The notes: generated by a model not told the origin, from the sequence alone. 64,000 nucleotides of DNA from Catenaria anguillulae PL171 (GCA_002102555.1 MCFL01000109.1:1-64000); one strand, 5' to 3'; numbered from the stretch's first letter, positions 21,441 through 33,600 are shown. Made by a program: numbers and translations.

Positions 21441-22634
21441 TTGTCTTCCACTGTTCGTATATCAGACCCCTTCTACACTACCTTCAAGGATGGCAATGCC
21501 GAGTATCTCGGCGTGTACCAGTCGGAGGAGGCTGCTGCCGCCTGGGTTTGGGAGCGGGTCCGCGAGCTGTACGCCAACGACATTTTGGTGCCGCCGAGCG
21601 ACACGGAGGAGGAAATGTACAAGTGGGATATGGACGAAGATCCGTATCGGTTGGATTCTGGGTCGGGCGATGATTGGTCCGATTCTGAGTCGGATTCTGC
21701 GTCGGATGATTCTGAATCTGATGACGATTACACGGCCCCTGTGATTGCCAAGAAGAGGAGGGTTGACGGCTCGGGTCAAGTTCCCACTCGTGCCAAGTTG
21801 CCCATGCCGTCGGGCCAGCGGTCCCAAGCTCAGGGCTCAACCGCTCAGATTTCATTCAGGTTGAAACTGGATGCGAGCCCGGCGAACTCATCCGATTCGG
21901 GCGTGTCACTCAAACAGGACAATGTGGCAGCATCGACGCGCTGCCCCACCAACAATCAAGACTCGCCCAAGAAATCGCTCGCGGCGAGCACCTCGGCCTT
22001 GTCATCCGCTCACTCGTCCTCCCGTGTTGCACCTGCCGCCACCGCCGCCGCCAACACGCCAACCTGCAAACGGCCGCAGCCCATGGTCCGACCCAATCCG
22101 GTGCTGTTTGCCTTGGCCCAGTTGCCATTGACAGGGCTTCCTGTGCACCGCAAGTCAAGACCCGCACCGACTGCAACACAACCACCGCCCAAGGATGCCG
22201 CCACGCCGTCTGCCACGTCCCAGCCGCACACTGACCTGCCGGCCAAGCAAACAGTGTCCAAGCGTGCTCATGTCAAGAGCGATTTGGGCGAGCGCGCCGA
22301 CTCGTCGTCGACCACACCCGCTGTGGCGGCCATGCCAGAGAAACAAACGCGCCCACCTGCGCCTCGTTTGGATGCAGAGCCGCCTTTGGTGGTTCCCGCT
22401 CGCGCTCACTCGCCAACGACGTCGGCGCAGCGGTCCAAACCGCCCCCAACCACTCAGTTACCTGTCAGCTCGGTGCCTGTGAGTCGGACCACTTCATCCG
22501 ATTCGTGGGCTTCACGCAAACGGGGCGGAGTGGCTGCGGCGTGTGGGAAATCGCGCGCGCCGCGAAATGGCGGCAACGTGTACGTGGCGGCGACGGGCGC
22601 GAAAGCATTGCCATTGCATGTGCTGCTTGGATGA
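21429..22634 (+). CDS. Unrecognised acidic/proline-rich protein, full-length copy
   Basis: Open to 22634. The 5' end is unresolved: ATATCAG at 21459-21465 could be a 3' splice site, so a first exon may lie upstream or may have been displaced by the putative LTR. The N-terminal block (FKDGNAEYLGVYQSEEAAAA, then WVWERVRELYANDILVPP) looks structured. It is followed by a very acidic Ser/Asp run, a KKRR basic cluster, and a long Ser/Pro/Ala-rich tail ending GAKALPLHVLLG. The last ~215 residues are duplicated at 14311-14957. Convergent with H2B copy 2. No family recognised. Confidence 0.55.
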   Translation: MFAALSSTVRISDPFYTTFKDGNAEYLGVYQSEEAAAAWVWERVRELYANDILVPPSDTEEEMYKWDMDEDPYRLDSGSGDDWSDSESDSASDDSESDDDYTAPVIAKKRRVDGSGQVPTRAKLPMPSGQRSQAQGSTAQISFRLKLDASPANSSDSGVSLKQDNVAASTRCPTNNQDSPKKSLAASTSALSSAHSSSRVAPAATAAANTPTCKRPQPMVRPNPVLFALAQLPLTGLPVHRKSRPAPTATQPPPKDAATPSATSQPHTDLPAKQTVSKRAHVKSDLGERADSSSTTPAVAAMPEKQTRPPAPRLDAEPPLVVPARAHSPTTSAQRSKPPPTTQLPVSSVPVSRTTSSDSWASRKRGGVAAACGKSRAPRNGGNVYVAATGAKALPLHVLLG

Positions 22635-23072
22635 AGCAAGGCGGCGATTGGTGACTTTCGTGAGTAGTTCAGGTTGTGATGTGCCTCTTGTGACCAAGTG
22701 AATACATACTCTGTATATTTGACCTGAGACGAAATGACGAATTTGTAATAAGGGTGACATGGTGTGATGATGGTCCACGATTCCATGTTTTTACTGCCTT
22801 GTTCATCGTCTCTCCAAGCGGACTCAAGGCTACTACTACTCAAGGCACATCTGCAGTCATCAAGGGCTGCAAAAAGTCTCCCACCTGCTTTGGTGGAACC
22901 ATTGACACGCCGGCCAACGACGTCTCAACGCTGGCTGTCGGCTCACGACTTCTCCGGTGATTTTAGGTGACAGCACTCTCAATTCAAGCGGAAGAATAAA
23001 AGTGTTCCATGCCAAGGCACGGAAAACGACAAAGCATTGCATTGATGTACAGCTCGATGGCAGCAGATTTGT

Positions 23073-23088
23073 GGCTTTGATAAAAGCC
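23073..23088 (-). promoter_or_regulatory. Histone-type 3' stem-loop of H2B copy 2
   Basis: On the mRNA strand GGCTTTTATCAAAGCC, 146 nt after the stop, with the same CACCC and ACAAAT flanks as copy 1. Confidence 0.75.
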
Positions 23089-23233
23089 GGGTGGAAACGA
23101 GAAAACAAAATGACAAAAGATTCACAAGATGGCGAGGGAATAAGCGACGACAATGACTTGGAAGCGACTGAACGAGGGCCACGAATCATAGAAATCGAGC
23201 GCGGGACGCAGAGACAAAGGCAACAAGGAAAAC

Positions 23234-23702
23234 TCACTTGGACGAGCTTTGAAATTTGGTAACTGCCTTGGTGCCCTCAGACACGGCGTGCTTGGCCAAC
23301 TCACCGGGGAGGAGAAGACGGACGGCGGTTTGGATTTCGCGGGACGAGATGGTGGAGCGCTTCGAGTAGGTCGACAGCTTGGAGGCCTCGTCGGCAACAC
23401 GCTCAAAGATATCCATGACAAACGAGTTCATGATGGACATGGCCTTGTTGGAAACACCGCTATTGATTGTTTTTCAAAAAGGGTCTGTGTCAGCTGGCAC
23501 AAGACACGCAAAGACAAACATGTTCTTTAACATACGTCTCGGGGTGGACCTGCTTGAGCACCTTGTAGATGTACGTGTTGAAGGTCTCCTTGCGGGCGGC
23601 CTTGCGCTTGCCAGCCTTCTTCTCGGTCGAGGCGGCAGCCTTGACGGGGGCCTTGCCGGCGGGCTTCTTGCTGGCGACAGCGTCAGAGGTCTTCGGCGGC
23701 AT
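23234..23702 (-). CDS. H2B: Histone H2B, copy 2 (intron 2 absent)
   Basis: Encodes the same 130-residue H2B as copy 1. Exons are 23702-23536 and 23459-23234, with the same 76-nt intron 1. Where copy 1 has intron 2, this copy runs directly from CAA to AGC TCG TCC AAG TGA. Within the last 15 nt before that point three codons differ synonymously from copy 1 (GTT, ACC, TTT versus GTG, ACG, TTC), and the stop is TGA rather than TAA; sequence on both sides is otherwise near-identical. The upstream region differs from copy 1: no H2A partner and no CACGTG cluster seen. It may be expressed differently or weakly. Confidence 0.97.
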
Positions 23703-23721
23703 GGTGACGGCGGTGGGGTTG

Positions 23722-24501
23722 GTGGTCGAAGGTCATTTATTTCTTTACTGTGCGACATGGTCCTCCACGGCCACTGATTGCCACCAGTTGGAGTGAAGCG
23801 TTTGGTCAAGTTTGACGTTCATGTCTCACATGAGACAGTTCCTCATTCGCGGCAAGGTGCAAGGTGCAAAAGGGTAAAACTCATCGTTACCGTGACACAG
23901 ATAGTGACCCGAGTGTCCCCAACGTTACTTCTTCCACCCACACATTTTGTCATTCTTGATGTGTTGACAGCACTGCTAGAACGACGACAGCCAATGATCA
24001 CCCCGTTCATAGAGGGACAACAACGGTCGATAGGAAGGAGTGTACCCTCGCATAGGGACGAGGCTCGGATGTCGGCGTCGCTCCCCCAATATAGTACAGT
24101 GCATCAACCTCACCTTACTGATCTGCTTTCCAAGAGATTCCGAGTTGTGTTGGGAACGGTACTCCAATCTGATGAGTGAGACATTGCCTGAAGAACCGAG
24201 TCACCTCTTCCTGAAGCCTGCTCAAGTCTGCACAACTGCCTTGGAAAGCAGCCTGGCTTCAACAAGTCAATTCCCTGGACAACACTTTCATTGTCATAGG
24301 CCAGGCTCCTGGTTGGAATGCAACCCAGCTGGCGGTGGCCATGGGAGGGAACTGGATGGATGTCCTCCCGTCAATATGCGCATGGTCGTCCACAGGCTGG
24401 GTTTTCGCACCATCACAATTTCCGGCCATGAAGCAGTGGTACTCCTGCATGAATGCACGACAAGACACTTGACGCAATCATACCATACGGCAATTCACGA
24501 G
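23722..24501. other. Intergenic between H2B copy 2 and LTO1-like gene
   Basis: A divergent promoter region of about 780 nt. Open frames here show no family features, and I see no TATA box or repeat. Confidence 0.35.
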
Positions 24502-25438
24502 ATGACTCCATCGCCGACGTCTCCTTCAGCGACGGCCACAGACCACGGCAATGTTCATGCCCATGTCTCGCACCAAGCAGACTCTGACTCGGATGAACTC
24601 AACGGCCAACCCATGCGTCCATTTGAGCTGGACGACCTTGTCCATCTCGAGGAAATGTAGAGTGCCCAACTTCGCTTCTATTCAGTTTTCTATGGCTGGT
24701 CGGTCCTTACCCTTGCCTCGTTGCCGCTCAACAGGTTTCTCGAGATGGGCCGCGAGGAAGGAAAATCAGATGGCCTCCGGGCTGGCCGTCCCGAAGGGTT
24801 CACGCTCGGTCTGGAAAAGGGATTCGACATGCTGACCGAGGTCGCCTACTACGAATCTTGTGCACAGCTGTGGCTGGATCTTGTAACAGCAGGCGTCGCC
24901 AACGCTTCTCAACCATTGCCTTCGTCGGCTTCAACCGCCAGTATCGCAGCCGAGGACGCCGACGATGAGGAACTAGTCGCCTCTGCATCCCCGCAAGCTT
25001 CTCGACGGCGGCAAGCTTTTCCTGACCGGTTCGTTCCTTTTCGTTCCTCGCATGACTTTTTGCAGAGGACACATGCTGACTCATTGATAAACCAGTGCTG
25101 CCAAATCGCTTTCATCATTTCTCATTCTCGTCCGGTCCTTTCCACACCACAACGCACTCGACACGGGCATCCTTGAGTTGCTCGAGCGCATTCGTGGTAA
25201 ATGGAAGCTCGTGTGTGCCGTGACGGGTGTGCCCATGTCGCTCGCTTCGTATGGCCAGGGAAATGCGTGGACGGAGATTGCGGCTGCGGCGGAAAGCGGA
25301 TCCACCGAGTCCGTGTCGTTGTCGTCGAGGGCGGCGAGTCCTTCAGCAGCATCCGGTGGGGCCGATGTGGCGGGTAGCGGGCGGCCGACCAATGCATTGG
25401 GAGCAAAGGTGTCCGTCTCACAGTCATTGTCGTTCTGA
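24502..25438 (+). CDS. LTO1: LTO1/Yae1-domain protein (ORAOV1-like)
   Basis: Likely LTO1, which with Yae1 acts as the adaptor recruiting the cytosolic iron-sulfur targeting complex to the ATPase Rli1/ABCE1 for ribosome recycling. Exons are 24502-24656, 24735-25028 and 25096-25438; 792 nt, 263 residues. The first join gives LEEMFLEMGREEGKSDG, and the deca-GX3 Yae1 motif continues GLRAGRPEGFTLGLEKGFDM. A C-terminal helix follows: SFPHHNALDTGILELLERIR then GKWKLV. Beyond this there is a Ser/Ala-rich tail not usual in LTO1, which is about 140 residues elsewhere. It ends in ordinary residues rather than the C-terminal tryptophan used by LTO1 to bind the targeting complex, so the adaptor mechanism may differ. 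Confidence 0.85.
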
Positions 25439-25829
25439 TCGTCTCATTTGAAGGAGATTTGTGAGTGTCCATAGCTGCACTTTCTTCTATACTTGTAACT
25501 GGAACTGGCCATATCAATATCCACACATTCCACATTCGCACTACCTACATTTTCCCATCACACACATCCTCACATCACCAACAAAAAATCGACGAGCAGC
25601 TAGCAGGCAGGTATTCGCGACCCAAGGATCAGACAAGGAAATGCGGGTGGACAAGAGGGAATCAGGATAGGCTGGTGGCTCAATCGGAGGCGCCCAGGCA
25701 TGACGGGTAAAGCGGAGAAGGCACCAACTAAAAAAGGTGTATACCTACTCGAAAATGAAAGAAAAAAAAACGCCAAAAAACCGACACGAAAACAAACAGC
25801 AAACGAGCCCAGGCGCCACATTCACAGAC
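25439..25829. other. Convergent intergenic region
   Basis: Between the LTO1-like stop and the GYF-protein stop on the other strand. Rich in CA/CAT runs near 25510-25580 and A-runs near 25765. No gene seen. Confidence 0.4.
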
Positions 25830-27074
25830 TTAGTTCTTCTTACCACCCTTCTTCTTCTTGCTCACCACCAAAAAGTCAGATCCGGTGCCGGCACCACCGG
25901 CCTTGGCCTTCTGTCCCTGCTGCTGGGCACTCTTGGTCGCCACAGCCCAAGTGCCCGGGAGCCCCAAATCGACCCTGCGGCGCTTGACAAACTCGGCGGC
26001 AAACGCGCGGCCGTCCACCACGGTTGACAAGTCCAGCACCAGCATGGCAACCGTGTTGACCGTGTCCGAGGCAGACTCGTCCGTGACGGCGAAATCGGCA
26101 AACATGGTGAGCAGCGTCGGCACGACTTGCGCAGCGCCCGGCAGCTTCTTGAGGGCAGTCATGGCCCATTTGGCCGTTTCCTCCGACACACCTCGGCGCG
26201 AGTTGGCGGCAGTCACCTTGGGCATGGGCGCGGATGGCGCAAGAGCAATCACGCGCGACGTGGGCGACGGCGCAACGACCGTAGGAGCGGGCGATGACGT
26301 GGCCGACTTGATGGGCTTGGCGCCCGACCCAACCGTGACCCAGGAATCGCCACCCGCGGTCGACGACAACGACGACGAAGCAGCCGGCGTGGCGCCCGGA
26401 ACAATGCGTTTCTCGGGCTTGCCCTTGTCTGCCTTGGCGGCACCCTTGCTCTTTTCCTTTGCCATCTCCGCCTTGATGGACGCGGCCGCAACAGCGGGCG
26501 TCTCGCCCCAACCCTTCTTGGCACCCGCCGAGACTGTTGTCGGGGACGCAACCGGATCAGCAGCCACGACGGTGCCACCAGACACATCCAAGAGCGCAGC
26601 GGCCAACAACCTGTCCTGCTCGGCAGCCTGGCGCTTGCGCTGACGTGCCGCTTCGCGCTGCGCCTCCTCGGCCTGGATCTCGGCAAACGACTTTGTGCGC
26701 GTGACGGCCGGTTGCCACACTGACTCGGTGGGCTTGTCCTCAACCAAGGCGACCGCCGCCTGTTGCTGTTTCTTGCTGCTAGCGGCCATGGCCGTCGTGG
26801 GTGTGCCCCAAGCAAGCACAGTCACCGACTCGCTGCCCGCGGCCGCGGGAGGCACAGACGGCATGCGAACCTTGCCCGAGTCGGAGCTCGACCGGGAACC
26901 CTTCTTGCTCGCCTCCATCTTCATAATGTCTGACAGCTTGGGCGCCGAGGAGGTAGCGGCAACAGTGGCCTTGGCCCAGGGGGCTTCAACGGGTGCCGGG
27001 CGGGGCTTAGAGACCTTGGTTGACGGAGCAGGGGTGGACGAGGCCCACACGCTGGCCGCGCTCGAGTCCTTGGA

Positions 27075-27107
<33 letters not shown>

Positions 27108-30100
27108 GGTGGTGGTGGGAATGGCTGCGGTCGCCCACACGTCAGCTGCGGCAGCATCCTCCTGCACGCCCCAAGCATCAAGCGAGGGCGTGTCAAAGTC
27201 GGCAATGGACGGCAAGTCCACCTTGGCCTGAGTCGTTGAACCCTGCGCCAGTGGCACAGCCGTGGCCCACTCGTCCTCGACCTTGTTGTTGTTGTTGTTG
27301 ATGGCTGGGGAAACAGATTCCTTGACCTGCTTACCGGCACGCTTGTCGGATGCAGCGGGCTTGGTCACTTGCACTTGCTCGACATGCTGATCGGCCACAG
27401 GCCACGGCGCATCAGAGTCGTCAATCACCACGTCCAAGGCAGACAAGGTTTCGGTTTCTTGCTTGTGGACAATGCGTGCGGGCGACGGCGACTTGGCCTT
27501 TTTCGCCTTGGTCTCTTGTTGCTTGGGCACGGCCGGTTCAGGCTTGATCGCCTTCTTTGCGTCGGCCTTCTTGGGAGTCTGCTGCTTTTCCTGCACTTCG
27601 GGCTGCTTTGCGGGTGAAGGCTCTCGACGAGCGGGAGGCGGCGACGGCGACCGAGCCTTTTGCTTGTTGACCACAACCTCGGGCTCGGGTTCCGGAACAG
27701 GAGACGGAGACCTGGCCTTTTGCGGCACACCCGGCGGGGCCGGCGACGGCGAGCGTTCGGGTGACTTTGACTTTGCGGAACTAGCCTTGGAAACCGAGTC
27801 TTCGGGCACAACCAACCTGCCGGCCGCTGTGGTGGACGATGACACAACTGACGACGCCTCGTCGACTTGGCGCAGGTCCTGGACGGCACGCTCAAACGGT
27901 GACTGGCCACCAATCGGCTGCGGAGCCTGCTGTTGTTGCTGTTGTTGAAGCACTCCAGGCATGCCGCCCGCAGCAACACCACCGTATCCGGCACCTGGGA
28001 ACGCCCCATACGCGCCCACGCCTGCGGCGCCAGCATTCCATCCGGCCGTGGTCGGCGCACCCATGCCGCCAGAATACAAGGGGTCCAAAGCACCACCAAT
28101 GCCACGCCCGGGCACAACACCCCAGGCACCTGCGGGTCCCGCGACGCCCACGCCCACGCCCACGCCGGCGAGCCCATGGTGCAAATGCTGCTGCGCGTGC
28201 TGCTGGGCAGCCGCCAAATGATGCGCGCCGTACGCGCCATGAATACCCCACGCGCCAGCAGCGGCCGCACCGTAATCATGCAACCCACCGACGGGCGCGC
28301 CGTACGCACTGGCACCGAGCGACCCAGCATACCCGGGCATGCCGGCACCATACGCGCCCAATCCAGCCGTGGCCCCGAGCCCGCCGTGCACAAGCGCAGG
28401 GTCGCGCAACGCCCCAGCGGTTGCCGCGGTGGCGCCACCCGTGAACGGATCATAGAAGCCAGCAGCCGCGTTACCCACTGGGCCAACATCCAGTGCGCCC
28501 GTGCCAGGGAACCCGCCAACTGACCCCGGACCGTCTGCGCCGCTCCCACCCTGCGGCACGTACCTGGCCACCAAGAACGGCGTCCTCAAGTCGCCACCAC
28601 AAAAGCGCTTTGCAAAGTCGGTGAGCGAACAAAACGGGCCGGAATCGGACGTGACACCCAAACTCGACCTGAACGTGGCCTTGACAGGCAAATCAAGCTC
28701 GAAATAGTTTCCATTCAACCACTCTTGCATGTTTTCGCTGGTGAACGGGCCTTGGACTTTACCCGTCGGATCGCGATAGTACCACTCTTGCAACGTCCAC
28801 GTCTCTGCGGGCGTGGCCCCGGCCGCACCATTGTCCAATCCGCCAGGCGACGTGGACGCGGGCGACACTCCAGACAAGCCCGGAGGCGCGCCCCCGGGCG
28901 TGCCCATGCGCTCAATTGCCCCCGTGCCCGCACCCAAAGCCGAAGCACGTGTGCCGCGCGTCGAGGGCGATCGCGACCGCGACCTCCGCGACCACGCGGA
29001 AATGCTGGCCACGTCGGACCCTCCGCGATCACCTGCACCCGTGGCGGCCGTCGACCACGGGTCTGACGCCACGCTGCCCGTCATGGACGCCGAGTCGTTC
29101 CAGGTGGATGCGTTGAGCAGGGCGCGTGACGCGACCAAGGGCGATTTGGTCGTGGAGGGGTCGAGCGTCGTGTCCACGAGCGTTGGCGACAAGTTGGCCG
29201 TGGGCGACGTGGACGTGTCGGCGGCGGCCGCGGCTCCCGCGTTCGATGTTGACGCCGTGGTCGTGGTCGTGAAGCCCGACGGCCCGCGTTCCAGCGTGCG
29301 GCGCGGGGGCCGGTACGGGCCCGAACCAGAGCCCGCGGACGTGGATGCCGAGCCGCCGCCGCTGCCAGCCCCAGTGGTAGTGTTGGAAACGGAGTTGGAC
29401 GAGCCGCCTGTGTTTGATTGTGTGAGTCGAGAAGAAGAGAACAACATTCCAGAAATGAGTGGGGGGGGGGGGGGGGGAAGCGTACCACGAGCAACATAGG
29501 GCCTACCGCCGCCGGCCATCCTGCCATTGGCATCATACTTTTTCGGTTCGGGAAACACGCTGCCCGCGGCCAAGAGCTCTTGTTCCAAGGCCGACGGCGG
29601 AACGAGCGCCAAAGGCTGGTTGGCGGCCGCCGCCATAACGTGCGGGTGCTCAACGGGCAACGGGTTGGCATTTTCGATCGAGTCCAGGCGCTGCTTGTAA
29701 ACTTGGAGCAGGGCATTCTTGGAGTAGGCCAAGTGGTTGGGATCGTCCCCGCGGACTTGGACTTGGACCAGAGTGTTGGCGGAGGGCGGCGTGTAGGCGG
29801 CGTCCGTGGTCTGCGCACGCAGCGGAATGTAGCGCGCCGTGTTGGTGTTGTTGGCATTGTTGGTTCCCGAGTGGGTGGTGTTGGCGGGCGACAGGGTGCG
29901 CTGGATCGAGGCACCGTGAGCGTTGGTAGAGTTGACGCCCGAGGTGGCATTGTTGGTGGTCAAGTTGCGACGGGGCATCCTGTGTGAGCCGAGCGTGAGC
30001 ATGAGCGTGAGTCGGGGGGTCGGTGGCGATCACCCATGAGAGACTAGACGATACCAGGTGGACGCGGCCGAGGTGCCCGAATTGGCGTTGGAGCCGCCGC

Positions 30101-30137
30101 GCGGGTTGGGCGCAATGTAATTGGCGTTGAACGACAT
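25830..30137 (-). CDS. GYF-domain protein (GIGYF/Smy2-like, 1384 aa)
   Basis: Probable GIGYF/Smy2 homologue: a translational-repression and mRNA-decay adaptor that binds proline-rich partners. Exons are 30137-30055, 29979-29486 and 29407-25830. The first join gives STWMPRRNLTTN; total 4155 nt in phase. The second intron (78 nt) contains no stop and a run of 17 C, so it could be read through. The GYF domain at about residues 390-450 has the diagnostic EWYYRDPTGKVQGPF and MQEWLNGNYFELDLPVK. N-terminally there is a LVQVQVRGDDPNHLAYSKNA segment. The middle is Gly/Ala/Gln-rich with poly-Asn and poly-Thr repeats. The C-terminal part has a SFAEIQAEEAQREAARQRKR helix, as in GIGYF proteins, and the basic end KKKKGGKKN. 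It is divergent from the CPSF1-like gene. Confidence 0.88.
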
Positions 30138-30677
30138 GGTTGGTTGATTGGTTGTGGTAAGCGAGTCTTGAAAGATCAGTGCGGCGATCTACATATACAG
30201 GTTAGCATGAGATTGAGTGTGAGTGAGTGTGAGTGTCAGTCTCAGTCTCAGTCTCAGTCTCAGTGTGAGTGTGATGGAGTTAGGCGTCAGAGGGAAGGGC
30301 CGAGATGTGGGACGGCGGCGGGGTGGTGAGAGGGCGGGGACGAGGGAGGGGGGAGGACGGCAGTTGGAGGGATGGGCGTACGGTTGCTTTGGGTGGCGTG
30401 CTGTGGAGCTAGGGATGATTTGCGTCGCGATGAGGGACAAAGAGTCGTCATTCTTTGACGTTGAGGTTGTTTGTTGATTGATTGGATTGGTTGATGGATC
30501 GAGGCGGATCGGCGGGCTGCATTTGACCCTGAGCTTTGGATCGGACTCTGATGCCGATCAACAGATCATTCATCATTGATCATAGGTACTTCCAATTTAT
30601 AAATACATAATATGTCATTGGAATACATACGCTACCATAGGGCCTATGATAGCACTCGATGAATTAAACGACTGACA
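30138..30677. promoter_or_regulatory. Divergent promoter GYF gene / CPSF1 gene
   Basis: TATAAATA at 30598-30605 lies about 75 nt before the CPSF1 ATG. A CAGTCT hexamer microsatellite spans about 30237-30264 within a wider GTGAGT-rich tract on the GYF side. Confidence 0.5.
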
Positions 30678-33600
30678 ATGTATGCCGTGCACAAGACGCT
30701 GGCCACTCCGTCGGCCGTATCGCACGCCGTCACGGCACGCTTCACTGGCTGCCCAGGCACAGGCACAGGCACAGGCAGCGGCGACCACGACCTCATCCTC
30801 GTCCTGGGCACGACCGCGCTGCAAGTCTGGCATCACAACAATGAGCAGCTGTCCTTCTTTGCGCAGTGGGCTTTGTACGGCCAAGTCGCCGCCATCCACC
30901 CGATCCCTTTCGCGTCTTGTCCCACCCAGGACGCTCTGCTTGTCGCCTTCACCGACGCAAAGTTTGCCATCCTCGAGTACGACTCGGGCCGCCACCAGCT
31001 CGTGTCTCGCTCCTTGCACTCGTTTGAGTATGACCAGTCCTTGCGAACGGGCTCGCTCCTCACTCCCTTGCCTCCGATCCTCACCGTCGACCCTTCGGCC
31101 ACCTGTGCACTCGCCCTCATCTTTCGCGACCACTGGGCCGTCCTGCCACTCGGCCCTTCTACCGGTGCTGCTGCCCCGTCCTTTGTTGTCCGCCCCTCGG
31201 CTCTTCCCGCTGCCATCCACGACATTGTCGATCTTGTCTTTGTCCCAGGCTACCTCCAACCCACACTTGCCGTGCTGCACCAAGCAGACACGCGCCCAAC
31301 CTGGGGCGCCACGCTTGATCTCCGCAAAGACACTATGCGCGTGGCAGTCGTTTCGCTCGACTTGCGCACCCGCACTCAGCATGCCACGCTCTTTGCCACA
31401 CCCAACCTTCCCGCCTCTTCGTTTGCACTTGCCGCGGTGCCTGCCCCGCTCGCAGGCATTCTGGTCCTCACGGCCAACGGCCTCATCTACCTCTCGCAAC
31501 AAGCACCCAACGGCGTCGGCGCATGTGTCAATGCATTCCCGCTCGGCGCATCCACTGCTGCAACTGCCGTGAAAGAAACAGAGTTCAAATACACGTTTGA
31601 TCATTCGCACCTGGGCCTATCGCTGGACGCAGCGGCCGTGGCAGGTATGCACCCTTTGCCGCGCGGCACAGGCGTACGAGTGCTGCTTGCGCTTCCCTCG
31701 GGCGAGCTGTGGGCGTGCGATCTGCTTCGAGCCGTAGGTGGGTTGGCCGCAACCGCCCGTGGTGGCATGCACGACATCCGGTTTGCGCGCTTGTTTACCA
31801 CGGCGCCCGTTGCGGCCATTGTGCCGCTGCAGCTTGGCCGCCTCTGGCTTGTTGCGTCGGCCAATGGGCCCAGTTTGCTCGTGGCTGTCGACCAGGCGCT
31901 AGCCACGCCAGCCTTGGTGGGCGGCACAAGGACCCGCCTCGCGTCTGAATTTGGTGGCGACGATGTGCTCGATGCCGAGGTGGCTCAGGCCACGGGATCG
32001 GGCAAGCGAACGACAAAAAATGTCAAGCGGCGGCGCATTGGCGAGGTATCTGCAGAACTCATGGGCGGCGGCGCAGAGCTCGTCAGGATGACGGTTGAGG
32101 AGGCCGTCGACAATCAGCAACGGTTCACCAAATCGGTCCAGCCGCCTAGCGTCACGGATCGGCTTGTCAAGGTGGGCGATCGCGTGGGCGCGTTCAAGGT
32201 TGTGGATGCAATCACTGGGTTGGGTGGGTTAAAGGAAGCCGTGTTTTGCCAGACAAACGTACGTACGTCTCCTAGTCCTCCTTTTTTTTTTCTCTCTCTT
32301 TCTTCTCCTTTTCCACTCGAAATTGCGTGCGTTCCTTCATGTCATTGGAAAGAAGAAATACACTCTGCTTGTCTTCAACTGTTCTCTCTGCCTGGCCCCT
32401 CGCCACTTCAACTCATGAATCATGCGCAACCTAACAAATGCACACGTCCCTCGCTTCATTGCCGTTTGCAGGGCCAAAACATGATCTTTGCGCTGGCAGG
32501 CCACGCCACGGGTGCGCACTTTGTGCTGCTCGCCCAATCCCTTCGCCCGCGCCTCGTCGACAAATTCAAAGTGTTTGCCGGTGCACGCAAACTGTGGTCG
32601 CTGCAACCGTCGCCCACGTCGCCGCATTCGCTGCTTGTCATGACTGGCGGCGGCGGCGGCGGCGCATCGACGGATCAGCGCACTTTGGTGTTTCGCACGG
32701 GCAAGGAGCTCATCCAGGTCCAGGACACGGCATTTGTCACGTCTGCACGGTCCTTGTACGTGGGTATGCTGTGTGGCGGGACGAGGATGGTTCAGGTGCT
32801 CGATCATGCCGTGGTCCTCATGGATGCGGACGGGTGCTTGTTGGATCGAGTGGATTTGGAGGCGGCGAGCGGCGGTGGGAGTGCGGCAAAGAAGCCCGCG
32901 GTGGCGGTGGCGGCGGCCGCGTCGGGCGGAGCAGGTAAATACGTTGTTGTCTTGTCGCCCGCGTTGGCGTTGCGCGTGTATGCGGTTGCAGGCGACAAGC
33001 GGGACAAGTTGGCCTTGGTGCATGAGGAGGAGGGCGTAGCGTTTGCGAGCGTGGTCACGGATAACACGGGGGCGTTGGTGACAAGAGACGAGTTGCGTAC
33101 GTGGCTTGGCGAGGAGGTGGGCGGAAGAGTTGGAAACAAGGAGAATGACGAGGGCCAGGGATCGGGTATGCCGACAGACGAGGTACCTGTCGTCATGGAC
33201 GACATGGATTTGGACGATTTCGAGCGCGACCTTTATGCGACCGTTGAGCCGACGCCCGCCGCTAACGGCGTTGGGAATCCTTCAGCAAAGGCCACCGCGG
33301 CCACAACCAACGGGTTGGGGCATGATGCACCCTTGGCACCGACGCCACGTGGTCCGTTGCAGCCGACTCATCGTGAGGTGCTCGTGATTATTCGTGCTGG
33401 AACTGGGTCGGTGCACATGATGGATCTGGATCAAGCAGGGACAGTCACGGAGCTGTTTGCCTGCACCCGCGTCCATTCACAGCCAATGTCATTCATGGAT
33501 GGGTATGATGAGGAGCAAGTCGAGGGTGGGCCAACTCCAGTGGCCGTGCAACGGAGTCCTGCTGGATTGGTTCAAGCTCACATCATGACTGTTGGAAGCC

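Larger units (their letters stand above)
21990..23721 (-). repeat. Inverted-repeat arm 2
   Basis: Reverse-orientation counterpart of 13150-14957. It contains the C-terminal half of the Pro/Ala-rich gene, the H2B 3'UTR with stem-loop, and H2B copy 2. Homology stops about 19 nt upstream of the H2B ATG, so this copy has a different promoter. Confidence 0.9.

Noticed and set aside
23778-24179. 133-codon plus-strand frame upstream of LTO1
   Set aside because: No recognisable domain and no gene signals; treated as intergenic.
25858-29499. Plus-strand frames of 160-260 codons opposite the GYF gene
   Set aside because: Low-complexity antisense of Ala/Gly/Pro-rich coding sequence.
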